NCBI RefSeq assembly: GCF_002775205.1
Contig: NC_036453.1
Location: 14,879,594-14,943,593 of the forward strand
Direction: 5' to 3'
Length of the DNA: 64,000 nt
From: Xiphophorus maculatus
Lineage: Eukaryota; Chordata; Actinopteri; Cyprinodontiformes; Poeciliidae
The notes beneath the pieces were generated by a model. It searched no databases and was not told the DNA's origin. It saw only the letters and a list, made by a program, of their open reading frames with translations. How positions within the stretch are numbered: position 1 is the stretch's first letter; every line of letters begins with the position of its first letter. This document shows positions 10,726 to 21,435 of this stretch, one piece after another. Made by a program: the position numbers and the translations under genes.

Positions 10726-11170
10726 TTACTAAAAACCAATGAACTACATGTGTTCACTGTCAGTTGAAAAAATGAACGACTAGAATAAATATTCGTGATG
10801 ACAGATAAAAACTGGACCGGATGGATCCAGGAATGGATCAAATTATTTACCTGAAAGGTAAATAGAACCGACAGGAACCATATCCTCCTTCAGTTTAGTA
10901 AAAACTGTCTGTTATCCACCATAAAGATAAGCTAAATATGATTTTACATGACCTTTAACCTTAACTTGTTAAACTTGACTGTAAATAACCAATGGACCTT
11001 TAGCCATTAGCTAGCCAGCTGCAGCTAATACAGTTAGCTTCAACACAAACCAGAGTACTTAGCGGATCTATAGTTCTAGGTCTGCTGCTATACAATCAAT
11101 TTTACAGCATTAATGTATTAAAACATGTAATGTTTTCAGAAATTAGCACAGAACAGCAGCTGCTACTCAC

Positions 11171-11227
11171 CGAACCACCTTGTTGACCTGGCAGGTCGTT
11201 TCCTCCGGGGAAAGTTTGATGAGTTCT
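11171..11227 (-). other. Predicted 5' untranslated exon of the truncated PYD gene
   Basis: On the minus strand the sequence after TTTAAACAG runs to ...GGTTCG followed by the donor GTGAGTAGC. The same arrangement occurs at 21126-21176 in the complete gene. The 5' limit is uncertain, because the upstream AG may simply lie inside a longer first exon. Confidence 0.45.
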
Positions 11228-11989
11228 CTGTTTAAAAAAGGAAAACTGTTCTTGTTTGTTGGAAAGAACCTGATTTAAGCTTCAATATTCGCCCTGTATG
11301 CTGAAACTGTACATTTAAAACACCGCTAAAACGTCAAAGTTGTTAAAAAGATTGCTTTCGATTTCTCCTGCTTTCCTTTTTCACCGTATTTCATTGAGAG
11401 AAGAGGCTCGTTTGGCGCCACAAGTCACAGCCATCGATGATTTATGGCAAGCCATTTTAACATAAACTTGGTTTTGCCGTCATTACATTCCAGATGTAAA
11501 AACTGAACAATTTGTGTCATAAAACACTAATTGTTTTATGACTAGACGTTTTAGCGATTTAAGATATCTCTAATTACATTCTGACTAGTCAAAAATGACG
11601 TCAGATTTACCATTGAGTTGTATGGAGACTTCAATTCAAGGTATCTACAATGAATTAGTGACTCATTAGTGATTAATTACAATTATCTTGAATTGTAATT
11701 TTGACTATACTAAAACAACAGAATTTATAAATACAATGTTTGGTTTAGGTTTCTATCCGTTAATCCTAAGACTTACACGAATAACTAAAGACGGTGTGTC
11801 ACTGATTGATCATATTTTTTTTATAAATAAGTTCAATGTGTAAACAAAAAGTGGATTGTTGGTCACTGATATAGTAGCTGCTCATTTGCCAGTGTTCACT
11901 ATGTTGGATATTAGTAATCAGTTAAATATGTCAGACGAAACTGAATTTATGTTAAAACGGCTTGCCACATGTGAACCAGCCTCTTCTCG

Positions 11990-12040
11990 GGGTTTGCGTA
12001 AACGTCACCTCCGCCATATTGGAGAGGGAAGAGTTCTCGT
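11990..12040 (-). promoter_or_regulatory. Conserved promoter motif of the truncated PYD copy (CRE-like plus YY1-like)
   Basis: Plus strand acgtcacctccgccatattg (12002-12021) matches 19 of 20 bases with 21406-21425 upstream of the complete gene. On the minus strand it reads CAATATGGCGG-AGGTGACGT, joining a YY1-like ATGGCGG with a CRE-like TGACGT core. In this copy about 0.5 kb of unrelated DNA separates the motif from the leader exon. Confidence 0.5.
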
Positions 12041-12088
12041 GGCGGAACTATTATTACAAGTAAAAGTTAGCATTTTCAGAATCATAAG

Positions 12089-13392
12089 CAGTGTTGTATA
12101 AAGTACTGAAATCTCAGAGTCAAGTAAAAGTACAAGTACCTCTCCAAAATATGACTTTGGTAAAAGTCGAAGTCACTGACTGAAATGTTACTTGAGTTAA
12201 AGTCTTAAAGTATCTGAAACTTCTTGTACTTAAGTATGGAAATTGCTGTAAAAATGGATGTACTCAAGTAATGTAATGAAAAGTATAAGTAAAAAGTAAA
12301 ACAAAGCAAATGCAGGTTGAATGACTTTTTTTTATATTTTGGTAAACTTGTCAAATACACTTAAAATAATGTACACAACCAAGTGCAGGCAAAATTAAAC
12401 CTGCTAATAGATATACCTGCAGGCATCATTTAGTTAAGAAAATTAGGTGCTTTACCTATAGCACAAGGTTAACTTGACCTGCTTTACAACTGAACCAGCT
12501 TCTTAGTAAACCCTCCAGGACAGAAAATACAAAGTTTTTGTAAGCCTTAAGTTTTCCCTTCAAGTAAGGTCAGTGCTGAAAATGAGAAAAATAAATAGTA
12601 CAGAAAATGCGGCCAACATGAAGAAAAAGAGCTGTTACGATTACTCTACTTCACAAATCAGTGAATCAGTCAATAGGTGGTGCACACAACTGGTCATTAT
12701 GCAAAAAAAAAAAAAAAAACCCAGAAAACTTTGGAGCGGGTGGGGGGGGGGTGCTGCCCACTGACGCGGCTCAGGGATTACGTGACACGCAGCGCCGTGC
12801 GCAGTGCCCTACAATGCACTGTAAGCTATGTAATGTGTTTTGAGGCAATTGACCAAAATCCCGGACAATTTTTAAATTGCCCCCGGACATCTTTTTAGGT
12901 CTGAAAAGTAGGACATGTCCGGGAAAAAGAGGACGTCTGGTCACCCTATCACCAGCTGGTGGTTCCCCTGGAGCCGTGTCCGACGTAGTTGCAGTCGTTG
13001 TGGTCTCCGTCTCCTCCTCCTTGCGGCTGTTCCTGATTGCGAGACTTGCTTTGTGTTTAATGGGAGAAGCGAAACAGGTGTATCCTATTGGAGGTGATGA
13101 ACACGCCCAGGCAAGCAGGATACGGACTTTGTTCGGTAGCCTACTTGCTGCTTGCTAATCAGTAGGTGGGATCAAAACACTTTGTTTCTCTCTCTCTCGC
13201 TTTTTTGTAACGAGTAACTAAACCACACATTGAAAATGTATCGGAGTAAAAGTACGCAATTAAGTTCGGAAATATAGTGAAGTAAAAGTGAAAGTCATCA
13301 AAAATTTTCATACTCCAGGAAAGTATGAAGTACTCCAAAATATACTTAAGTAAAGTAGTGAAGTATTTTTACTTCGTTACTATACAACACTG
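12089..13392. mobile_element. Non-autonomous hAT element, 1.3 kb, perfect 8-bp target duplication
   Basis: It begins cagtgttgtataaagtact and ends with an acttcgttactatacaacactg-type inverted counterpart. It is flanked by perfect ATCATAAG copies at 12081-12088 and 13393-13400. Subterminal DNA is packed with aagtaaaagta-type repeats on both sides, as in the many short hAT derivatives of fish. No transposase frame is visible. Internal features include a poly-A run and poly-G run at about 12,700-12,750. A block at about 12,840-12,950 (cccggacat / ggacatgtccgggaaa) looks like the end of another nested repeat. The element sits about 50 bp upstream of the truncated copy's promoter motif. Confidence 0.9.
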
Positions 13393-13689
13393 ATCATAAG
13401 ACAGAATCCTCCTATTTAAATCGTATTTATAGAAACAAAAGTGAACATGACTTGATTTGTATTGTATTAGTATGATAAATTGTCACTGTTCTTTTCAAAA
13501 GAAAAGTTTACATGCTCAGTATTTACATTTTTATTGGCAGATGATTGTAATAACATATCGATACAAAAAAAATTGGGAGAAAATCCCTATTAAATATATA
13601 ACTGGGTGTAATTTCATTCTTCATTTATTCCAGATGGATATAAATAGTTCTAAAGGATTTAATTCGATGTGAATCAAACATTGACATGT

Positions 13690-14330
13690 CAAAAGGTGAT
13701 TTATTCCTGATTTTTTCCCCAGGAAACAAATGGATTTGCAAATTGGACTGAATTTGCCTTTTACTGAATTACACTATGTAACAATTTACATCACACAGTA
13801 GCATTATAGTCTTACAGTAAACTGACGTGTAATGTTTTGAGTGTTCTTATTTATTTCAGATTTGTTTCTAATTGCTAAACACTGTTGGTATTCTAGTGAC
13901 TGGACCAGGGATCATTTAGCCAGGCAGGAAGTGGAGGACGGAGGAAATAAGAGGAAGTGTGACGTTTGGGGATTGTTGGATTTTACTAACATGGCTGTTG
14001 AACATGATGTTTAGTTTCAGCCTGAAGATATTTGATCAGCCAGCCTGATCTCCACTGGTCCATGAGTAAATGGTTGAACTCAATTATTTTCATTATTGCT
14101 GCTAATTTTTTAGCTGTAAATTTGAATATTCTTGGACTTTATGTTCCAGCAATAACTTTTTTTTTTTTTTTTTACCAGAGTTGTTGTTGGGTAATATCTG
14201 TTTCTATTTAGTCAAAGGAACTTTGAGATGCTGAGTTTTTATAAATGTTCCTTTACACCACAAACATTACCTAGTGGAAAACCCAAAAATGCTGCCAAAC
14301 AAATGTTTTAAGAGAAGTTGGAGAATCTTC
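13690..14330. repeat. Segmental duplication, copy A distal end (pairs with 21760-22240 and 23120-23335)
   Basis: Shared order: tttgcaaat...gacTGAATTTGCCTTTTACTGA-like text, then aagaggaagtgtga and gttttgactaacatgg-like phrases, then gcctgaagat-tttgatcagcca. Next, in copy A directly but in copy B only about 870 bp later, come attattgctgctca/attattgctgctaa and tttagtcaaaggaact. The missing 870 bp in copy A correspond to the last exon and 3' UTR of rnasek. Confidence 0.65.
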
Positions 14331-15142
14331 TATTACAGCTACATCAGGAGAAGCCATGATGATCACACCTGGCTAGTGATCGCAATCTATCGGTCAGCCC
14401 AGCGAGAAATATTGTGACGTTCAAACATCGCGAGATCTCATACGACAAAACTGTATTCAAGCTTAGTTATGTTTAGTAATATTAAATACAAGTAAAACAT
14501 ATGGTGCCATAAAACTACTCCTGTGACATTAAAAAAAACAAAACATTACTTTAGTAAAAGTAATTAGTAAATACTCCTCTTCACACAGGTGTTCTCTAAT
14601 TGTTGCAGACCATCTCTGAGTCTGGACCTGATTATTAGCACGACCTCTTCTGTCTTTAGTTTCCCTGTTAAAGTGTCTGACTCCAGAGGAATCCTCCAGA
14701 CTTGTAGAACATCAGCAGGTTCTCAGGACGACAGATTTCCACCCCGATAGCTTGAACAGACGACCAGCAGTGCAGGTAAAACACCCGGTTCTGCTGCTGG
14801 TTCCCAGTCGGCTGGAATGTAACCTGACTTGTGTTTGAGCCTTCAGAGAGCTGAGCAGGAAGTAGAGAGGAGCCAAAATAAAAAAGCGACTCCAGCAGGT
14901 TTTAATGTCTCATAATTTTTATTCCAACCTGAGCATTTTAGTTTTGGGAACCACTGAGACTTCATAGTTCTCAGGAACAAATGCCACAGATTTATCAAAC
15001 ATGAACGTCTTCATAAGGACTCAACAGATTTAGGCTAAAACAGAGCACAAAGCAGATTATAACAAATTACGCTGCATGATTCTGAAGCATTTCATTCTTT
15101 AATAAATAAAAGCTTGTAAGTTAAAAGCTGTTTCTGGTAAAT
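14330..15142 (-). other. Boundary and 3' UTR of the PYD-OB gene
   Basis: On the minus strand the UTR runs from the stop at 15143 to a canonical AATAAA (plus-strand TTTATT at 14918-14923). From 14,330 to about 14,900 I see no gene. A plus-strand gene is not supported here. Confidence 0.5.
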
Positions 15143-18100
15143 TTACATTTCTTTTGCAGCTTTCAGATCTTGGATCTGGTTTCCTTTTATTTCTGCTTCA
15201 GCTGAAAACGGGGTTTTCTGCAGAAGTCTTCCTTCCATGTTGCCATCTAGTTTGACACCAAAAGCTTTAGCCAGAAGACGGGAAGAAGCAATGAAGGTGC
15301 TCAGCTGGTCGTTGATCATCACGTCCAGCTTAAACTGCAACCCGTCATCTTTTCTGATCCCTATAATCTGCATGGAGACATTCTGGACAGCGGCAGCTTG
15401 GACCTGGACAGAAACGGGTAAACAGGACAGTTGGATCTTAATGAGGCCCATCAAAGAAATGTGAAACCTGTAAACCGACATTCAGCCAAACATCTGAATT
15501 ATTTGAATGAAAATGTGTGAAAACATTCAGATTCGTGATGTGACTCAATTGAGACAACTATTTTTGGATATGCTGCTACATTATCGAAACGGTTATGTCT
15601 GTTTGTTTGAATGGATGCACATAATCCGAAAATATATACAAATTCACAAGTTAACAATCAAACTATGATTCCCTTGATATAGGCAGTGCTTTAAGAGGAA
15701 AACAGTGCCACTATTCTCTTTAATGTCATACAAATACGGGACAAAAATGAGGGTAATATTTTTATATAGATCTATAAATCTATGGATATGTAGTTTTATT
15801 GGACAGAAATTACAAAAATAAAAATAAGAACAAAGTGAGTGCTATATCAAATTCACATGAGTCGAATCCAAAGTGTCATGGAGCCACTTTCATTAGCTTC
15901 AAACCTCGTGGCGTTCCGACAAAACAAAGACGGAAACTAGAAGCTCATTGAAAACATGAAGAAGTGATGACAGACTACAGGGTTCAGTGAACACAATCTG
16001 TAAAATATATTTCTTGTAAGTATTAGGCCAGACCTCGTTGTGTTTTTGGCTTTTGGCTGGATAGAAATTCATCTAATGGCTTTCACTCAGTTATATTTAA
16101 AAGTAACTTTTTGGAAAACATATACTTTTAAGAGTAGTTTTACTGCATTGTACTTTTTAATTTTGCTTGAAAAATATTACTATGAACTACTGCTGCTCTT
16201 ATTTGAGTAAACTTTCTGGGTACTCTACCCACGGTGAGTAACTTCATTAAATGAAGGAAGGTTGTTGCTTGTGCATGCAGAGCTGCAGGGCAGCATTTTG
16301 ACGGGAAAACGTCCCTGTACTCTGAGGGGTAAAAAAAAAGAGCTTGGTACTTTGTTCTGGAGCGTACCGGCCTACTTAAAGAATGAACGTAGAAATCCTA
16401 TATATGAAAAATGGCTCATGTTACCTCAGTCTCTGTTTTGCATTCTGCTAGACATTTCCAGTGGTCTGAATAACGGCAGCAAAACGAGATAATAACCGGT
16501 ACCTTATAAATTCTGGTGAAGTCGGTGGAGTTCAGAGACACCGTCTCATAGTAACGGTTGGTCGTTAGGTTGGTCACTCTGACCGAATCTCCGACGGACG
16601 TTCCTCTCAGCTGCTCGGTGTCTTTGCGCCACAGTGTGATCCAGATGGAACCGGTTTCATCTTCAAGTTGGAACTTGCGTATATTTACTTTGGTCCTTTT
16701 TCTCTCCTGTTTGACCTGAGCTACTGAGCTGATCTGAGGACCACAGAGTGATTAAACCAGCATTGGAAATAATCCAACATTTTCAGAATAGTATATATAA
16801 AAACACAGACAGCCACAAATCTCTTGTGCTGAACATGTTTCAGCAGAAATCACTTACCCCAGTCACAGTCCCTTCAACACTCACTGCTGTTCTCTCCTTA
16901 AAGGACTGGATCTCCTCGATGGAGCAAACTGGTCTCTGGTTGTAAATCAACATCTGAGCCTCCAGCTCCAGAGTGTTGGGCACTTTAATCCCATTAGTCT
17001 TTGAGAATTGGTCAATTGTGAAAACCTTCATCACCATTTCATCATTGACTCTTTCCACCTTAACATTTTTGAAAAGGTAAAGTTGCCCCTCTTCAAATTT
17101 CTGAAATAGCTCTGTTCCATAAACCATGACTTTGATGCAGTCGGTCTCATCAGCAACTCCAAGGTAGAAGAAGCAATTCTTCTTCTTCTTCTTGTTTTCA
17201 TACGTACGCAGAGCAGATTTCTGAACAACCTTTCCAAATACAGGTTTTCCATTGGTGTCTCCACTTTCCTTCAGCAGCTTGATGCTCTGTCTCTGGAAAC
17301 AAGTTCAGAGAAATGATAGAAATTCACAAAGCAAATGTTTCAAAACAGGAGAAAAAATGTATGTTTGTAGTAATAACTAGAAGTTTCCAACTTACCCATG
17401 GAGGGATCTCTACTTTCTGGAAAATGAACAGAGTTAATAATTAATTGGTCATATATTATATATATACAGACTAAATTACGCCGGTGTGTAGGACTGTTGG
17501 TTACTGTGATGGTTACCTTCTCAGACTGAGGACTTCCTGGATCGTCTGTAGAAGAAGAAGAAGAGTCAGGGAGTTTCTGCTCTGATCTTTAGTTTTATAA
17601 ACAGACTTTGTTTGACCTGATTCTGTCTGTATTTACTCTGTGAAGTTGGTTCATTAAACTCACCAGCTTGAGTTTCATCATCTGAAGAATCTGAATCGGA
17701 CACAATGTTGTTCTTCTCAAACCCTGTTAAACATGAAGGGCAGCGGATCATCAGCAGGTCAGATTATAATTATTATTATTTTAGTGGTAGATCAGGTGAG
17801 ATCTGAGCTCAGGAGGTGTTCTCAGACAGCAGCTAACTCCAGACCACACCCACTTCACCTGAGGAACTAAATAAACATTGACCCAGGGAAAGACAGGCGT
17901 CGTCACAATGAACTCTGTCCTGAACCTTCAGAAACACATAGAGACAGTTACAACGTCGGCCTTCTATCACCTGAACAATATTTCCAGGATTAAAGAGCTA
18001 ATGTCCCAACAAGATCTAGAGAAACTCATCTTTGACCTGAATGTAGCTTAGGCCCCGCCCCCTATCTTATTTCTGCCCTGGGTCTTTACTGCCCCCTCGA

Positions 18101-19299
18101 CTGGCTCCTCTCAGTAGGACGCACGCTCTACCGAGTTCCTCCTGGATCAAAATACTAAAATATGACGGTAATGTCCAACACTGCTTTCCTTTATTTTGTC
18201 ACTACAATATAATGTTTGTGTAATCTTTCATGTTTTCATCTCGTCAAGCAGTTTGAATTTCCTTGTTGCTGAATTGTTCAGTATAAATAAACTTGCCTAA
18301 TAAACATTAAATTGCTCAGTGTGAGTAAAAACTTACCAGTTTTAACATCATCATCATCACTCTCAGTCTTCTTCTTCTTTAACTCTGTTAAACACAGAGA
18401 TCAACATGAGTTAATCTGGTTCTGATCCGTAAACAGACCCAGAACTGAGATCAATCTAGCTGCAGGTTTTTCACCAGCAGCAAAGCACATTTTGAGAAAT
18501 GAATCAGTGATTCAGCTTCACTTTCTACCCAGCAGGGGGAGCTCTAAGATCAGCAGGAAATGTTCATTGTTCTTAAAGGAGCAATTTTAAACCCATTTAA
18601 AGGGACAGTTCAGGTTTTTCACCAACCGGATGGAGACTCCTGCTGCTCCTTTGACTCTGGTCCAGGTTTCCTCTTCTTTCCTGTAAAACAGTTTAAACAG
18701 TCAAAGCTGTTGAATTATAGTTTCATTCATAAACATCTTCATTATTTCTGGATCTTTGTCTTTATTATCAGCTCTGAACTTTGGTCTGAAACCAAAGCAG
18801 GGTCTGAATGCAGAACATCCTGAACCCAGAAGTTAGGAGGAACCTTGGTTTTAACTTTGGACTGATAGATTCATTAGGACGGTTCAGTGACGGATTAAAG
18901 GTGCATTACAAACACCCAACCAACAGCAGACCACCAGCAGACCATCAGAACAATCCTGACCCGCCTCCTCAGGGTCTGTTCTGGACCCTGCATGTTGAGC
19001 AGAACCTGAAACCGATCCAGCAGCATAAACTCACCTGGTTTCTCCACAAACGGACGCAGCAGCTTCTGAACTTTCTCATCTTTTCTCGGTATCTTATCCA
19101 TGATCCTCCTGATTTCAGCGATGGACTTCTCCTCTCCATAATGCTCAAGGATGGTCTGAGCCATATGTTCTCTGTGTGTGTCATGCTTCACACTTTTAGG
19201 AATTTTCTCCAGTTTGTCCAGCATCCTTTGGTACTGCTGTTCGCTGAGCTCCTCTATGATCCTGCTCAGGGCGCTCTTCCAGTCTGAGCTTTCACACAT
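15143..19299 (-). CDS. PYRIN plus tandem OB-fold protein (PYHIN/AIM2-like architecture)
   Basis: Eight coding exons on the minus strand: 19035-19301 (ATG 19297-19299), 18337-18384, 17664-17723, 17517-17545, 17396-17416, 16858-17292, 16503-16733 and 15143-15403. They sum to 1350 nt, 449 aa plus stop. All have GT-AG borders and matching phases. Residues 1-90 form a PYRIN domain (RIIEELSEQQYQRMLDKL, then EKSIAEIRRIMDKIP). About 90-140 is a Lys-run and Asp/Ser-rich linker. About 141-285 looks like one OB fold (CIKVMVYGTELFQKF core, KKKKKN loop). About 286-362 looks like a second, RPA-like OB fold (QLEDETGSIWITLW, VGDSVRVTNL, VSLNSTDFTRI). The last 87 residues may be a third barrel. By family knowledge, PYD would nucleate ASC-type assemblies and OB folds would bind nucleic acid. 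Function is inferred. The leader exon is at 21126-21176 and polyA at 14918. Confidence 0.85.
15404..16502. other. Last intron of the PYD-OB gene
   Basis: About 1.1 kb of AT-rich intron. No coding exon, RNA gene or element termini were recognised. Confidence 0.5.
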
Positions 19300-19340
19300 T
19301 TCTGAGACAAAGAGAGATTTACTCCACTGTTAACACCAAC
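17469..19340. repeat. Segmental duplication, copy B (pairs with 6319-7640)
   Basis: Partner of the copy-A block. It also holds a LINE fragment at about 17,925-18,040 that copy A lacks, together with exon 17664-17723. Confidence 0.85.
17925..18045 (+). mobile_element. Short LINE fragment (L2/Rex1-like ORF2)
   Basis: One plus-strand frame reads LQKHIETVTTSAFYHLNNIS then RIKELMSQQDLEKLI. This is the conserved stretch (SAFFHLRNIARIR..LSQ.DAEKLI) after the reverse transcriptase of L2/Rex1-type LINEs. Only about 120 bp are recognisable. Confidence 0.65.
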
Positions 19341-19344
19341 AAAT

Positions 19345-21125
19345 TCATCTGAATCATTTATCAGGATTTTTTTTCACAATGTTATCACGCAGATATTGAC
19401 AAAAAAATAACGGAGAATGAACTAGTTGGCTGTTATGTTTCTAATGTAGGTGGTGCCCAGCTTGGTAATTTTGATATAAAATACCAATTTTATTATTAAT
19501 AATTCTCCTTAATTATAATTAATAGCCAAAACCAGCATGTTTATTTATACTGCACCAATTGGCAACATGTCACCTTAAAGCATTTTACAAATCAATTCAA
19601 TGCAACATACATCCATTCCTGTTTGATCGTAACTATCAAACAATACAGTCAAGTTCAGCTTATTATCCAAATTGGCTAAAACATTTTCAGTCATTGTGTT
19701 CTTCACTTACAGCATTTCATTTTTCTAGAGTGGATGCTGCACTTAAATAAAGCAAAGAGGTCTTATCTGGGTGATTTGGAAGCTGTTCTTGCAGAGCAGG
19801 CCAGCCTGTACCGGCACTTGTACGATCTCTCTGTGTGGGCTGATTTTTGGACAACACTGGCCCAATGCATATGCCACATCTCACATTTGAGCCAAATAGC
19901 GTCTTTAATGCTTCAGGTCCCAAGACGATCTCTTATGTATCATTGAAAAATAGAAGTGCCTGCGTACATTGTCATCAAACCAAAATGTAGTTTTTAAATG
20001 GTTGTGTATTTACAAGGTTAGAGAAGACATTTTGGACAATACACAATGTCACTTTTTGTTGGACAATGCACATTGTCCAACTCACTTTTTGTTGGACAAT
20101 GCACATTGTCCAACTCACTTTTTGTTGGACAATGCACATTGTCCAACTCACTTTTTGTTGGACAATGCCAATATAGCTCAGTAATGCCTGACTAAAGTTT
20201 TTCACAAACACTGTAACTGAAATAAATGTGGATGTTCAGAGGAGACCCCAGGCTGGTTGCCATGTTTAAGGCACGGTAGTGGTTCAGTCATGAACCAGTA
20301 CAGAAATCCTTCAACTCAACGGCTGAATGATAAAATGTGGTCCAGGTTGAGTGTTCAAACAAAACAAAGAACAAAGAGACCCAATCTAGCAGACTACTCA
20401 AGCTGCACTTTATGTAAAAAACCCATCTAACAGTTTCTCTTCCAGCTTTTTATTAAGAATGTTTCATATTTTTAATGTTGTTCTCTACGGGTGCTATTCT
20501 CTTCTTCAGTGTTTTTCGTGTGCATTCTGAGCCGGTGTCTCAATAAAAATGTTATGTTTTCATGATGATAATGATTCTTGATTTGTGAACAAATATCAAC
20601 TTTCACCATGACAATAATAACAATACATTTTATTTACGTAGAGGTTATAAAGAATTGCTATTTTTAAAATTCAGAGCAGTTTTATGTTGCAGCTTTCGTC
20701 CTGAAAAAATAACAACTGGAGTAAATGATCCAATTCATGAACAGAGATAGAATCTGAAACTGGATGGATCCCAGAAATGGACCTAATTATTCACCTGAGA
20801 GGTAAACAGAACCTGCAGAAAACTGAACTTCTGCTAAATATTACTGTCTGTTATTCACCTTAAAAACACAGATACACAGATAATCTCTTTAAGGTTTAAT
20901 TTAAACTTCACTGTAAATCCCTAACCAAGGGGTTGTTAGCAATTAGCTAACCACCAGCAGCTAATAAATACGAGTTAAAGTTTGAACACAATTTGAATTA
21001 GCGATTCAAATCTCCTTTTGTTTCCTTTTGACTCTGCGCTTGTTCAGGTACAGTAAATTATATTAACTAAATGTTGCAAAACATGCAATGGTTTCAGAAA
21101 TTAGCCCAAAACTGAAGCTACTCAC
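19345..21125. other. Intron 1 of the PYD-OB gene
   Basis: AT-rich intron holding the palindromic tandem array. A block at about 20,710-20,920 is paralogous to 10,780-10,960. No exon was recognised. Confidence 0.5.
20032..20168. repeat. Tandem 33-bp repeat made of near-palindromes
   Basis: Units start at 20032 (degenerate, 27 bp), 20059, 20092 and 20125 (33 bp each, identical by eye), and a partial unit starts at 20158. Each full unit holds two 10-bp arms, ttggacaatg and cattgtccaa, around a 2-bp centre, followed by ctcactttttg. The array is open in frames on both strands, but the frames are products of the repeat. Confidence 0.9.
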
Positions 21126-21176
21126 CGAACACCGTTTTCTCCAGTAGAAGCTGCCCAGCAGTAAAACTGAGTTCTG
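21126..21176 (-). other. Predicted 5' untranslated exon of the PYD-OB gene
   Basis: The minus strand shows TTTAACAG before CAGAACTCAG... and ends ...GGTGTTCG with the donor GTGAGTAGC, parallel to 11171-11227. It may be the 3' part of a longer first exon. Confidence 0.45.
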
Positions 21177-21359
21177 CTGTTAAAGGAGGAAAAATGTTCC
21201 TTTCTGTTAGAAAGAAGCTGATTTAAGCTTCAATGTTGGCCCAATGTTCTCACATAAATCACTACTCACACGGTGATTTAAAGCCTCGGTGAAATGCGCA
21301 GTGAAAGGAATTCCCGACGGAATATCCTGCTTTCTTTTTGTCCGCCTTTGAACGGGAAA

Positions 21360-21435
21360 GTCTTGCCGCCAAAGCCGAGAATTTCCCATGAGCTGTTGCG
21401 CTAGTACGTCACCGCCGCCATATTGCTGAGGGAGG
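21360..21435 (-). promoter_or_regulatory. Predicted promoter of the PYD-OB gene
   Basis: Contains the 20-bp motif at 21406-21425 shared with 12002-12021 (minus strand: YY1-like ATGGCGGC plus TGACGT). Just downstream is an E2F-like TTTGGCGGCAAG and TTTCCCG stretch at about 21,350-21,375. Copy A has a TTGGCGCC in the equivalent place (about 11,413). This is motif reading only. Confidence 0.45.

Noticed and set aside
12877-13158. Protein frames inside the 1.3-kb hAT element
   Set aside because: They show no transposase motif and lie across nested repeat DNA.
18560-18823. Gene for the FIVLKGAILNPFKG-like frame, present twice (also 6834-7124)
   Set aside because: It is duplicated intron DNA of the PYD genes on the opposite strand. 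The two copies differ by a 33-bp gap with no sign of coding constraint.
20032-20211. CRISPR-like array from regularly spaced repeats
   Set aside because: The units are contiguous tandem repeats with no unique spacers, in a vertebrate genome.
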